DNA of 60,562 nucleotides from positions 1 through 60,562 of the IMG/VR virus record IMGVR_UViG_3300042938_001279; one strand, written 5' to 3'. A program made the translations under genes and the position numbers. Every line of letters begins with the position of its first letter. The stretch's first letter is position 1. The notes beneath the pieces are model-generated. The model made no database searches. It worked only from the letters and a program-made list of their open reading frames with translations, and was not told the DNA's origin. Below, piece after piece: positions 1-6,350 of the stretch. Source of the stretch: a virus.

Positions 1-127
1 CCAAGGCCAAGGCCAAGGCTGCTCCGGCAAAGCCGGTCGCTCCGCCGGTCGCTCCCCCGAAGGTCTATGTCCAGCGGGTCGAAATCTACCGGGGTCGGGC
101 CCGGATCAAGGCTGTGACTCGTGACCA
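1..127. repeat. Terminal direct repeat, left copy (circular join)
   Basis: The first 127 bases are identical to the last 127 (60436-60562). The repeat lies inside one coding frame that reads smoothly across the join, so it is best explained as assembly overlap of a circular molecule. An exact 127 is also a common maximum assembly k-mer. It does not by itself prove a physical terminal repeat in the virion. Confidence 0.95.
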
Positions 128-242
128 GCTCGACAACGTCATCGCTCAGCTTCAGGCCTTGAAGTCTCACCCGTCCCTGCTGACCTACGCTGAGTGCCAG
201 GTGGCCTTCCCGTGGGACAAGGAGGCCAACCGCCCCGCCTGA
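1..242 (+). CDS. Lys/Ala/Pro-rich small protein, 3' part (continues from 60225)
   Basis: This is the 3' portion of a gene whose start lies at 60225; across the circle the protein is about 150 residues. The visible part opens inside a KAKAKA-type basic linker, passes through a Pro/Ala/Val stretch (KPVAPPVAPPK), and ends in a compact domain with VYVQRVEIYRGRARIKAVTR and a C-terminal TWDKEANRPA-like tail, stopping with TGA at 240-242. The frame matches the 60225 frame exactly after removing the 127-base overlap. The basic low-complexity linker resembles histone-H1-like or nucleic-acid-binding tails, but no family is recognised. It is the gene just upstream of the first terminator of the early arm. 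Confidence 0.8.
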   Translation, partial: KAKAKAAPAKPVAPPVAPPKVYVQRVEIYRGRARIKAVTRDQLDNVIAQLQALKSHPSLLTYAECQVAFPWDKEANRPA

Positions 243-319
243 CCCCTTCGGGGTCAGCAGTCATCGCAGTCCAAAACCCCCCAGTCATCGGAGAAATCCG
301 GTGGCTGGGGGGTTTTTTT
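241..319 (+). terminator. Double hairpin terminator
   Basis: A perfect short hairpin GACCCC-TTC-GGGGTC sits directly on the stop codon (241-255). It is followed by a 12-bp perfect stem, AAAACCCCCCAG at 273-284 pairing with 305-316, ending in a run of seven T (313-319). This is a canonical intrinsic terminator for the Lys/Ala-rich gene. Confidence 0.85.
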
Positions 320-352
320 GTTGCCCTACCAAACCCTTCGGAGAAGCAGTTC

Positions 353-517
353 ATGGCCATTTCCAATGCTCCCCGGCTCGATTCCTACAGGCTGGAGACA
401 TGGAACGGTGAGAGGTGGCAGCTCATCGACAGGATTCCCGCCAAGAGCCGACGGCAGGCCGTTCGGCAGAACAAGATCGACATGGGCCGGTCGGTCTGGA
501 GGATCGTCAAGGCCTGA
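353..517 (+). CDS. Small basic protein, 54 aa
   Basis: An ORF of 54 residues starting MAISNAPRLDSYRLETW and ending SVWRIVKA. The ATG at 353 is chosen over an upstream in-frame start because that would place the terminator at 273-319 inside the gene. A leader TTGCCCTACC...CTTCGGAGAAG with GGAG as ribosome binding site precedes it, closely matching the leader of the next gene. It is rich in Arg, Lys and Trp. No family is recognised; it belongs to the string of one-gene early cassettes. Confidence 0.6.
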   Translation: MAISNAPRLDSYRLETWNGERWQLIDRIPAKSRRQAVRQNKIDMGRSVWRIVKA

Positions 518-545
518 CGACGACGACGCAGTCTGTTCGAGAGAG

Positions 546-587
546 ACCCCGGAGTTGGTGGGAAACCACTGACTCCGGGGTTTTTTT
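546..587 (+). terminator. Intrinsic terminator
   Basis: Stem ACCCCGGAGT (546-555) pairs perfectly with 572-581, with a further TGGT/ACCA pairing inside, and ends in seven T. It separates the 54-residue gene from the next early gene and is followed by a leader like the one upstream (TTGCCCTA...CTTCGGAG). Confidence 0.85.
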
Positions 588-623
588 GTTGCCCTATCCA
601 ACCACCCCTTCGGAGTCAGTCTC

Positions 624-863
624 ATGATTTCACCGCGTGTCGATGCCTTGCAGAGCCTTCGGGAGTATGCACAGGACAGGTTTCCGGGACGGTTCTCGAT
701 CGAGACTCAGGTCATCAGGCAGGGCAGGTTCTGTGTGTCCATCTGGGTCTTCGGAGAGGCCGGGGAAGAGGACATGGTCAGGCATTCCGCCATCTGCCAG
801 TCCATCTTGGAGGCCGCGGTCTCCCTCCGGGAGGAGCTTTGCGAAGTCTGGGCCAACGTGTGA
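624..863 (+). CDS. Hypothetical early protein, 79 aa
   Basis: A 79-residue protein beginning MISPRVDALQSLREYAQDRF, with an alternating hydrophobic central strand (FCVSIWVFGEAG) and a helical C-terminus. It looks like a small alpha/beta fold. ATG at 624 follows the shared CTTCGGAG leader. The TGA stop is embedded in TGATCGATCG, the start of the repeated terminator cassette. No family recognised. Confidence 0.65.
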   Translation: MISPRVDALQSLREYAQDRFPGRFSIETQVIRQGRFCVSIWVFGEAGEEDMVRHSAICQSILEAAVSLREELCEVWANV

Positions 864-916
864 TCGATCGATCCCCCGTGTGCCCGCTGCCCCTTCGGGG
901 TGGGCCACGGGGTTTT
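861..916 (+). terminator. Repeated terminator cassette, copy 1
   Basis: TGATCGATCGATC overlaps the upstream stop, then CTGCCCCTTCGGGG, GGGCCACGGGG and a short T run follow. The CCCCTTCGGGG core can form a tight hairpin. Closely similar cassettes occur at 1401, 4389, 59830 and 60105, each between two plus-strand genes. Confidence 0.75.
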
Positions 917-962
917 GGCGGCGACGACGGTGGTTCCGCTTCCCTCTCAGCAAGGACATTCC

Positions 963-1130
963 ATGCCTGATCCAGCACAGATTCGAGTCGAAGAGCTTCT
1001 CGAAGTGGCTTCGGAGGAGGGACTGCTCACCGAAGTGGTGGTGGCTGCCCTCCGGGAGATGAAGGCTCACCCAGACATCTCAGTCGAGGAGGCCATGGAG
1101 AATGGCCTGTACAGATGGGTTCATGGATGA
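963..1130 (+). CDS. Hypothetical early protein, 55 aa
   Basis: A 55-residue acidic helical protein starting MPDPAQIRVEELLEVASEEG and ending YRWVHG. The ATG at 963 is preferred because the longer in-frame start at 900 lies inside the terminator cassette. An AAGGA-type ribosome binding site (CAAGGACATTCC) precedes it. Function unknown. Confidence 0.55.
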   Translation: MPDPAQIRVEELLEVASEEGLLTEVVVAALREMKAHPDISVEEAMENGLYRWVHG

Positions 1131-1183
1131 TCAAGGTTAGTAGGTCTTAGCTGTTTCCCTATCCCTTTCCACAGGAGAGTTTC

Positions 1184-1399
1184 ATGTCTGTCACTCGTGG
1201 TCGTTCGATCAGTCGCATCTTCACCAGCACCTTCACCCTCAAGGTCAAGCACAACAGGACTGATGCTTGGCAGTCCATCGACAGTGTCCTCGCAATCTCC
1301 GCGGTGGAGGCGCTGAAGGGGTTCCGCTCCCGACGGGCCAAAGGTCTGGATTCCTTGGAGCGGAGCTTCTACCGATGGAAGGTCGTGGCTGGCAAGTAA
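1184..1399 (+). CDS. Small basic protein, 71 aa
   Basis: A 71-residue Ser/Arg-rich protein: MSVTRGRSISRIFTSTF then a region ending SFYRWKVVAGK. A clear ribosome binding site (ACAGGAGAG) sits 5 bases before the ATG; the same ACAGGAGAGTTTCATG leader is reused by the gene at 1498. Basic composition suggests nucleic-acid or host-protein contact, but no family is recognised. Confidence 0.65.
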   Translation: MSVTRGRSISRIFTSTFTLKVKHNRTDAWQSIDSVLAISAVEALKGFRSRRAKGLDSLERSFYRWKVVAGK

Positions 1400-1400
1400 T

Positions 1401-1452
1401 TCGATCGATCGCACGCTCACGCTGCCCCTTCGGGGAGGGCCACGGGGTTTTT
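1401..1452 (+). terminator. Repeated terminator cassette, copy 2
   Basis: TCGATCGATCGCACGC, then GCTGCCCCTTCGGGG, GGGCCACGGGG and five T. Same architecture as the cassettes at 861 and 4389, and followed by the same GTGGCGACGGTTCGG leader type. Confidence 0.75.
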
Positions 1453-1497
1453 CCAGTGGCGACGGTTCGGTTTCACTTCGTTTCACAGGAGAGTTTC

Positions 1498-1731
1498 ATG
1501 TCTTCATCGATGGTCAAGCAGCTTCGGCTAGCTTCTCGTGTCCTCGGCAGTCGCTCAGTCCTCAATACCCTCCAGTCCATTCGTCAGTCGGACCTGTTGG
1601 GTGGTGATGTCCATGCTGCCAACGAAATCGCTGACGTTCAAAGGGCGATCCGCCGTGTCCTCAAGGTCACCCGTCAGCTCGACAAGCTGATGGCTGTCCA
1701 CAACGTCAAGCCTGGAAAGGAGGTGGCCTGA
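1498..1731 (+). CDS. Hypothetical early protein, 77 aa
   Basis: A helical, basic 77-residue protein (MSSSMVKQLRLASRVLGSRS ... VKPGKEVA) with a strong AGGAGAG ribosome binding site. Its TGA (1729-1731) overlaps the ATG of the next gene by one base, so the two are translationally coupled. No family recognised. Confidence 0.65.
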   Translation: MSSSMVKQLRLASRVLGSRSVLNTLQSIRQSDLLGGDVHAANEIADVQRAIRRVLKVTRQLDKLMAVHNVKPGKEVA

Positions 1732-2132
1732 TGGATGGCAACGAAGTTGTCGGTGTCGCTCTCATCAAGAGCATCTGCCCCCGCTGCTGTTCAACGACTG
1801 ACGATGCCATTGTCATGAACACCCGGCTGACGAAGAAGAATGCCGATGAGGTCAAAAGCCTTCACGGCAAGGTGACTTCGGCTCAGTGGTGCAAGGATTG
1901 CAAGGCTGTCGTTGATGGTGGCGGCATCTGGCTTGTCGAAGTTGACCCCGACCAGTCTGAACTGGACGACGATGGCACGATCAAGAACGAGAATGCCTAC
2001 CGGACAGGCAGGGCTTGGGCAATCCGAAGGGAGGCTGCCGAGAGAATCTTCACAGTCCCTCCGGCCCCGATGATGTTCATAGATCAGAGGGCTGCCACGC
2101 AGATCGGACTTCCCGAGCCGACTGAATCCTGA
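1731..2132 (+). CDS. Zinc-ribbon-like protein, 133 aa
   Basis: A 133-residue protein with two cysteine pairs near the N-terminus: CPRCC at about residues 17-21 and CKDC at about 55-58. This is the spacing of a zinc ribbon. The rest is mixed alpha/beta, with the segment MMFIDQRAATQIGLP near the end. An AAGGAGG ribosome binding site lies within the preceding gene. Zinc ribbons of this kind in phage early regions often bind DNA or host RNA polymerase; that role is inference only. A strong terminator follows at 2157. Confidence 0.7.
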   Translation: MDGNEVVGVALIKSICPRCCSTTDDAIVMNTRLTKKNADEVKSLHGKVTSAQWCKDCKAVVDGGGIWLVEVDPDQSELDDDGTIKNENAYRTGRAWAIRREAAERIFTVPPAPMMFIDQRAATQIGLPEPTES

Positions 2133-2156
2133 CCTCACTGACTACCGCTTCTTCGC

Positions 2157-2202
2157 AACCCCCGGTTCATCGTCATTACTGACGGTGGGCCGGGGGTTTT
2201 TT
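2157..2202 (+). terminator. Intrinsic terminator
   Basis: AACCCCCGG (2157-2165) pairs with CCGGGGGTT (2190-2198), followed by a six-T run. It ends the 1498-2132 pair. Confidence 0.85.
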
Positions 2203-2236
2203 GTTGTCTGGTCTCACCCTAACCATTGGAGTTCTC

Positions 2237-2593
2237 ATGCCCACCACGATGCTGAAGCCGACGAAGACAGTCAGCCATGTCGAGATGATCGAAGTCCGCA
2301 AGGCCGATGCCGCTGCCCGGCTGGAGTACCACCAGGATCGGCAGCTTCAGGCTCAGAACCTGCGGAAAGAGTTCGGATATCTGGGTGACGACGAGACAGT
2401 CTTCGCCATGCACTGGCTGGCTGTTGCCTTCACCGCTGTCCCAAGTCTGGCTAAGTGGGCTGCCACCAAGACCGTCGATGGTCGGAAGCCAAGTCCGGTG
2501 CAGCTTCAGAAGCTGGCCTTCAAGTGGTTGCTCCAGCCAGTCTCTGCTGCTTCGAGGGGGAAGGTCTTCGGTGCCCTCACCGGAGCAGCATGA
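2237..2593 (+). CDS. Hypothetical early protein, 118 aa
   Basis: A 118-residue protein starting MPTTMLKPTKTVSHVEM. It has an N-terminal charged helix, then a hydrophobic helix around MHWLAVAFTAVPSLAKW, and a basic C-terminal half. ATG 2237 is preferred over the in-frame start at 2201, which lies in the terminator T run; TTGGAG precedes it. No family recognised. The following small membrane gene begins immediately after its stop. Confidence 0.6.
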   Translation: MPTTMLKPTKTVSHVEMIEVRKADAAARLEYHQDRQLQAQNLRKEFGYLGDDETVFAMHWLAVAFTAVPSLAKWAATKTVDGRKPSPVQLQKLAFKWLLQPVSAASRGKVFGALTGAA

Positions 2594-2773
2594 GTGAGCG
2601 AGGCCGCCCTGCTTGGTGGTCTTGCATTCTTGATCTTGTACTCCCTCGGTCCACTGGTCTTTGGAGTGGCAGTCGGAGTGATTCTCGTTGCCTGTTTCCT
2701 AGCTCTAGTCCTCTACATCACTGGTCAGTTTTTCGTGTTGATTGGTTTCCTAGTTCAGTCCCTTCACCCATAG
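2594..2773 (+). CDS. Small membrane protein, 59 aa (GTG start)
   Basis: GTG at 2594 directly follows the upstream TGA and opens a 59-residue frame ending in TAG at 2771. The product begins MSEAALLGGLAFLILYSLG and is almost entirely hydrophobic, with two likely membrane helices (about residues 5-25 and 27-50) separated by a short Gly/Pro turn. It could be an early inner-membrane protein, for example for superinfection exclusion or host modification, but this is inference. The alternative is an ATG at 2590 in another frame that would extend the next gene; that product lacks normal composition. Confidence 0.55.
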   Translation: MSEAALLGGLAFLILYSLGPLVFGVAVGVILVACFLALVLYITGQFFVLIGFLVQSLHP

Positions 2774-2781
2774 AGAACACC

Positions 2782-3159
2782 ATGCCCAAGAACGAAACCG
2801 TCGATGAGTTTTCCGCCCTCATGGCAGACATCTGCAAGGACAACCCCGAGATTGTGGAGGCTGTCAAGCTGGCTGTCGAAGCTCCGGTGGCTGTCGCCAC
2901 GCCGAAGCCTGCTGCCGACAAGGCCGATGCCAAGAAGCAGCGTGACCCCGTGGCCAAGACCATGATCGATTTCCCCGGATGTCCCTTCGAGTCCTCGGTG
3001 GCTGACGACAAGGGCTACCTGAACATGGGGTTCACCAAGTACAGCCGAGCCTTCCTCTACGAGGACAAGCTGGAGCAGGTGATTCGATTCTTCCAGCAGC
3101 ATGGCGATGCCTATCTCGCCGTGGCCAAGGCCTCTGGACTGCGTAACCCCGGCAAGTGA
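2782..3159 (+). CDS. Hypothetical early protein, 125 aa
   Basis: A 125-residue protein starting MPKNETVDEFSALMADICKD. A central Ala/Val/Pro/Lys-rich linker (about residues 38-60) joins an acidic N-terminal helix to a C-terminal domain with MIDFPGCPFESSV and a Tyr/Phe-rich helix (YSRAFLYEDKLEQVIRFF). ATG 2782 was chosen because a much longer upstream extension would overlap both neighbouring genes. Function unknown. A strong terminator follows. Confidence 0.65.
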   Translation: MPKNETVDEFSALMADICKDNPEIVEAVKLAVEAPVAVATPKPAADKADAKKQRDPVAKTMIDFPGCPFESSVADDKGYLNMGFTKYSRAFLYEDKLEQVIRFFQQHGDAYLAVAKASGLRNPGK

Positions 3160-3165
3160 CCACTG

Positions 3166-3209
3166 CCACTGGGGTAGAGGAATGGATGCCTCTATCCCAG
3201 TGGTTTTCT
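3166..3209 (+). terminator. Intrinsic terminator
   Basis: CCACTGGGGTAGAGG (3166-3180) pairs over 15 bases, with one G-U, with 3189-3203. An eight-base loop separates the arms and TTTTCTTTTCC follows. Confidence 0.85.
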
Positions 3210-3238
3210 TTTCCTTCCTTCAACCAATGAGGTGACTC

Positions 3239-3301
3239 GTGGACTGGCTTGAAGACATCGTGGATTTCATGAACACACATGCCTTTGATGAGGACGAGTG
3301 A
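3239..3301 (+). CDS. Possible 20-residue peptide
   Basis: A GTG-started frame encoding VDWLEDIVDFMNTHAFDEDE lies between the terminator and the next gene, ending three bases before its ATG. The peptide is acidic and amphipathic, and a weak GAGG lies upstream. It may be a leader peptide or chance; nothing else supports it. Confidence 0.25.
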   Translation: MDWLEDIVDFMNTHAFDEDE

Positions 3302-3304
3302 AGT

Positions 3305-3589
3305 ATGAAGCGACGACTCATGGATGAGCTGGTTGCAAGGCGGCGGGCCAAGCTGTGGTCTGCCATGAATCCCGGTACCCCGAGAGAGATGGGCCGGTTC
3401 AGGAAAAACAGCATTGGTTGTCTGGTCACCCAGTGTTCGCTCTGCAAGGGGCATAAGTATCCGAAGCGTATTCCTTCCAAGAAAGAGGTGTTCGATGAAT
3501 GCGGCAACTGTGGGATTCGACGGGTCGGGGCTGGACGGTGCGTTTGCATGGTGGGAGCCGGGTCAGATGAGGGTCTCCGCGCTGCGTGA
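3305..3589 (+). CDS. Small zinc-finger-like protein, 94 aa
   Basis: A 94-residue basic protein, MKRRLMDELVARRRAKLW..., with CSLC (about residues 44-47) and CGNCG (about 66-70) forming a plausible zinc-ribbon pair, and further Cys near the end. Its last 95 bases overlap the start of the next gene in another frame, which is unusual, so its true 3' extent is uncertain. The domain up to the second Cys pair is before most of the overlap and looks genuine. Confidence 0.55.
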   Translation: MKRRLMDELVARRRAKLWSAMNPGTPREMGRFRKNSIGCLVTQCSLCKGHKYPKRIPSKKEVFDECGNCGIRRVGAGRCVCMVGAGSDEGLRAA

Positions 3590-4391
3590 TGCCCTCGACA
3601 AGGCCAATCTTTCCAACCTCCTGCCGAAGGCAAGCACCGTGCCGTCTGCCCTCAAGGAGACTCTCAGTGGCTTCGTGACTGCCGCAAACCTGAAGGTTCG
3701 TGGTTTGCCTATTGTCATCAACCCGCTCGCCAACGAGGTCAAAGGCTGCGAAGCGGTGCAGCGAAAGCCCGGTCAGCAGGTCAATGAGTTTGCCCACATC
3801 ATGTCGATCGTGCTGGACGAGACCACCGACAAGGTGCATATCGCCAGCCACAACCCGACGTTCTTCAGCATGCCCAACCAACGGGCTGTCGAGGACAAGA
3901 TGACCGATGTCTACCGGAACCAGCTCGACTGGTACCCCACTCCGATGGTGTCTTCCTGCTTGGCACGAGCCATCGAGCACCTCGGAGGCCTTCTCTGCCG
4001 CAAGACTGGAGGCGTCTACTACATCCCCGAGACTGCGATCGATCGGTTCGAGACTCTTGCGGATTACATGGACTCCGCCGAGGGGGACATGTCGATCACG
4101 ATCACCAAGTTTCCCCTCATCCCCGGAGAGAGGAGCTACCGGCTGGTCGCTCAGTCTCTGGAACGTGAGGTCAACGAGGCTGTTGCCGCTGTGGAGGAAG
4201 CTCTTCGGAGCATCGGCAAGCAGCGTGCCAATGGCAAGGTTTCGAGAACGGAGATGCTTGTTGCCTTGCTTGCCAAGGTTCAGAGCTACGGGGCAATCCT
4301 TGGCCTGCCGATGACTCATGTCCTCGAAGCAATTGCTAAGTGCCAAGAGGCTGTCGATGCCCACGCTGCGATCGAAGACCTGACACTCTGA
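3495..4391 (+). CDS. Hypothetical protein upstream of the AAA+ module, 298 aa
   Basis: Start ATG 3495 follows AAAGAGG. The protein begins MNAATVGFDGSGLDGAFAWW and continues into RVSALRDALDKANLSNLLPK, a mixed fold, and a long C-terminal helical region (LEREVNEAVAAVEEALRSIG). A start at 3567 is also possible and would remove most of the overlap with the 3305 gene; I keep 3495 because the AFAWWEPGQ segment reads as part of the domain. No enzyme motif is visible. It precedes the AAA+ ATPase and is separated from it by a terminator cassette. Proteins of this general layout accompany MoxR/VWA pairs in other phages to my recollection, but I cannot verify that here. Confidence 0.65.
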   Translation: MNAATVGFDGSGLDGAFAWWEPGQMRVSALRDALDKANLSNLLPKASTVPSALKETLSGFVTAANLKVRGLPIVINPLANEVKGCEAVQRKPGQQVNEFAHIMSIVLDETTDKVHIASHNPTFFSMPNQRAVEDKMTDVYRNQLDWYPTPMVSSCLARAIEHLGGLLCRKTGGVYYIPETAIDRFETLADYMDSAEGDMSITITKFPLIPGERSYRLVAQSLEREVNEAVAAVEEALRSIGKQRANGKVSRTEMLVALLAKVQSYGAILGLPMTHVLEAIAKCQEAVDAHAAIEDLTL

Positions 4392-4442
4392 TCGATCGAT
4401 CGCACACACCCGCTGCCCCTTCGGGGAGGGCCACGGGGTTTT
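4389..4442 (+). terminator. Repeated terminator cassette, copy 3
   Basis: TGATCGATCGATCGCAC overlaps the upstream stop and is followed by GCTGCCCCTTCGGGG, GGGCCACGGGG and TTTT. Nearly identical to the cassette at 1401. Confidence 0.75.
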
Positions 4443-4480
4443 GTCGCTGCCCTTCACCACCACCACCACGGAGATGATCA

Positions 4481-5647
4481 ATGACCACACCAGTGTTGAC
4501 CGAGCAGATGCGGCGAAAGAACTGGGCGATGGCGTGTGCCAACGTCGCTGCTTGGATCGTGGCCTTGGCCCGACGGAATGCCATGCTGTGGGGCTCACCG
4601 GGCAAGAGCAAGACTGCCAGCATGCAGGCCTTTGCCAGGGCTCAGGGCATGGAGTTCCTGCTGCTCATCGGCAGCAACATGGCACCGGAGGATGTCGGCG
4701 GAATCCCCCATGTCTTGACCGCTGAGCAGTTCTTCCGTGCCATGCCACCCTTCTGGGCAGAGCGACTGACCAGACCTGGCGTGGTGGTGGGATGCGACGA
4801 GTTTACCTGCACCCCGCCGTCGGTTCGGGCTCCGCTCCAGACCATGTTCTCCGATCGCAAGATCGGGCAGATGGATATTCACCCGGACAATATCCTGCTT
4901 GCCGCTGCCAATCCTCCGAAGTGGGCACCGAATGCAAGCCCGATGGAGAAGGCAATGGCAAACAGGTTTGTTCACTTCGACTTCATCCACAACTACGAGG
5001 CATGGAAGAAGGGCATGTCTTCGGAGCGTGATGAGTGGGGCAAGGTATGGATTCCTACCATGCCTGGTGACTGGCGTCGGTTCGTCCCCAAGTGGGGTGA
5101 CCTCATCAACTCCTACCTCGACAAGAACTCCAATGACCGGGACCAGCCGCCCCCGGAGAGTGACGACGAGAATGCCTACCCCACTCCTCGTAGCTGGCAT
5201 GTCCTTCGGGACTGCCTCGCTGCGGCGGAAGCTGTCGGTGCCCCCGGCATGGTGGAGTCTGCCCTCTGCCACGGTGCGATCGGCAAGGTGGTCGGCGCCA
5301 ACTTCCTCAGGTTCAAGGCGACCCTCGACCTGATGGACCCCGAGGAAGTGCTGTCCGGCAAGAAGCAGTTCAGGTTCGACTCGCTTCGGCCTGACTTGGC
5401 TTCGGCCATGCTGGTCAGTCTGGTCTCGGCACTGAAGTCCAACTTCACGACCGACCGACTGGACGTTGCCTCCGAGGTGTTCTGCATCGACATCGGCAAG
5501 CATGCCGCTGACCTTGCCTTCACCCAGCTTCGGCATCTGGTCAACACCCGACCGGAAGGATCACCGATCCCGCCGAAGTCTCTGAAGATCATCTCGGAGT
5601 TCGGCAAGAACGTGCCGCCCGAGGTTCGCAACCGGGGCAAGTCGTGA
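4481..5647 (+). CDS. MoxR-type AAA+ ATPase
   Basis: A 388-residue AAA+ ATPase. The Walker A region is LWGSPGKSKTA (residues 36-46), so the usual Gly before the catalytic Lys is Ser. Walker B is VVVGCDEF (D106, E107), sensor 1 is in LLAAANPP (N144), and ANRF at 160-163 supplies a likely arginine finger. This layout is that of MoxR/CobS-like ATPases, which remodel proteins with VWA-domain partners. The gene two positions downstream encodes exactly such a partner (6347). GGAG lies upstream of the ATG. Its 3' end overlaps the next gene by four bases. Family call is firm; the substrate is unknown. Confidence 0.85.
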   Translation: MTTPVLTEQMRRKNWAMACANVAAWIVALARRNAMLWGSPGKSKTASMQAFARAQGMEFLLLIGSNMAPEDVGGIPHVLTAEQFFRAMPPFWAERLTRPGVVVGCDEFTCTPPSVRAPLQTMFSDRKIGQMDIHPDNILLAAANPPKWAPNASPMEKAMANRFVHFDFIHNYEAWKKGMSSERDEWGKVWIPTMPGDWRRFVPKWGDLINSYLDKNSNDRDQPPPESDDENAYPTPRSWHVLRDCLAAAEAVGAPGMVESALCHGAIGKVVGANFLRFKATLDLMDPEEVLSGKKQFRFDSLRPDLASAMLVSLVSALKSNFTTDRLDVASEVFCIDIGKHAADLAFTQLRHLVNTRPEGSPIPPKSLKIISEFGKNVPPEVRNRGKS

Positions 5648-6132
5648 GTACCGGCAAGCCCATGAATCTGGATCGGTCCCTGCTTGAGAGCTTGTACCTC
5701 AAGCAGGGACTGACGGTGAAGGTGATAGCTACTCGGCTTGGATGCGGACCGTCCGCAGTCAACCGAGCAATCCTGAAGTTCGGCCTGACCAAAACCCCTA
5801 AGGACAAGACCATGCCACTGTTCATGCAAGAGATCGAGATCGTCAAGACCACGACCATGACCATCGTGTTCGAGGCAGCGGATGCCAAGGCTGCCGCCCT
5901 CATCGTGGAAGCCCTGGAAGACAGTGCAGACGAAGGCTTGTACGAAGAGATCGCTGACGAGGGATCGTCCGATGGGCATTCGACGCACGAGAACTTCAGC
6001 ATGCACGTCCTCTCCTTCCCGGAAGCAGAGACTCGTGGTGCTGCCCCCAAGCCCTGCCCCAAGGGGATTGCGAAGACCTATTCGATGAGCGATTTCGTGA
6101 ACGACTGGGTGACCGACAACGAGGAGGAGTGA
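5644..6132 (+). CDS. HTH-containing hypothetical protein, 162 aa
   Basis: A GTG start overlaps the AAA+ stop (GTGA). Residues about 12-48 (LLESLYLKQGLTVKVIATRL and the following GCGPSAVNRAILKFGL) look like a helix-turn-helix of the short homeodomain-like type. The rest is a beta strand region (TMTIVFEAADAKAAALIVEA) and an acidic C-terminus. It could be a regulator or an adaptor for the ATPase/VWA pair; it sits between them and is translationally coupled to both. Confidence 0.6.
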   Translation: MSTGKPMNLDRSLLESLYLKQGLTVKVIATRLGCGPSAVNRAILKFGLTKTPKDKTMPLFMQEIEIVKTTTMTIVFEAADAKAAALIVEALEDSADEGLYEEIADEGSSDGHSTHENFSMHVLSFPEAETRGAAPKPCPKGIAKTYSMSDFVNDWVTDNEEE

Positions 6133-6350
6133 TGCCAGCCACTGGCAAGAGGGAACTGGACGAGGACTACAAGCCGCTGGCCTTCGAGGAACTGGCAGCG
6201 GTGTTCCGGGTGGCCAAAGCCATGGAGGAGTACGTCGTCTGCTCCAAGAACCCGATGGTCGAGGACAAGAACGGGATGCTTGTGGACTTGGACACAGTCC
6301 ATAAGGCACTGACGAGGATCAAGTTCATCACCCCAGAGGAACAGTCATGA
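6132..6350 (+). CDS. Hypothetical protein, 72 aa
   Basis: A 72-residue helical protein starting MPATGKRELDEDYKPLAFEE, preceded by GAGGAGGAG. It overlaps the upstream stop by one base and the downstream start by four, so it is part of the AAA+/VWA operon. No family recognised. Confidence 0.6.
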   Translation: MPATGKRELDEDYKPLAFEELAAVFRVAKAMEEYVVCSKNPMVEDKNGMLVDLDTVHKALTRIKFITPEEQS

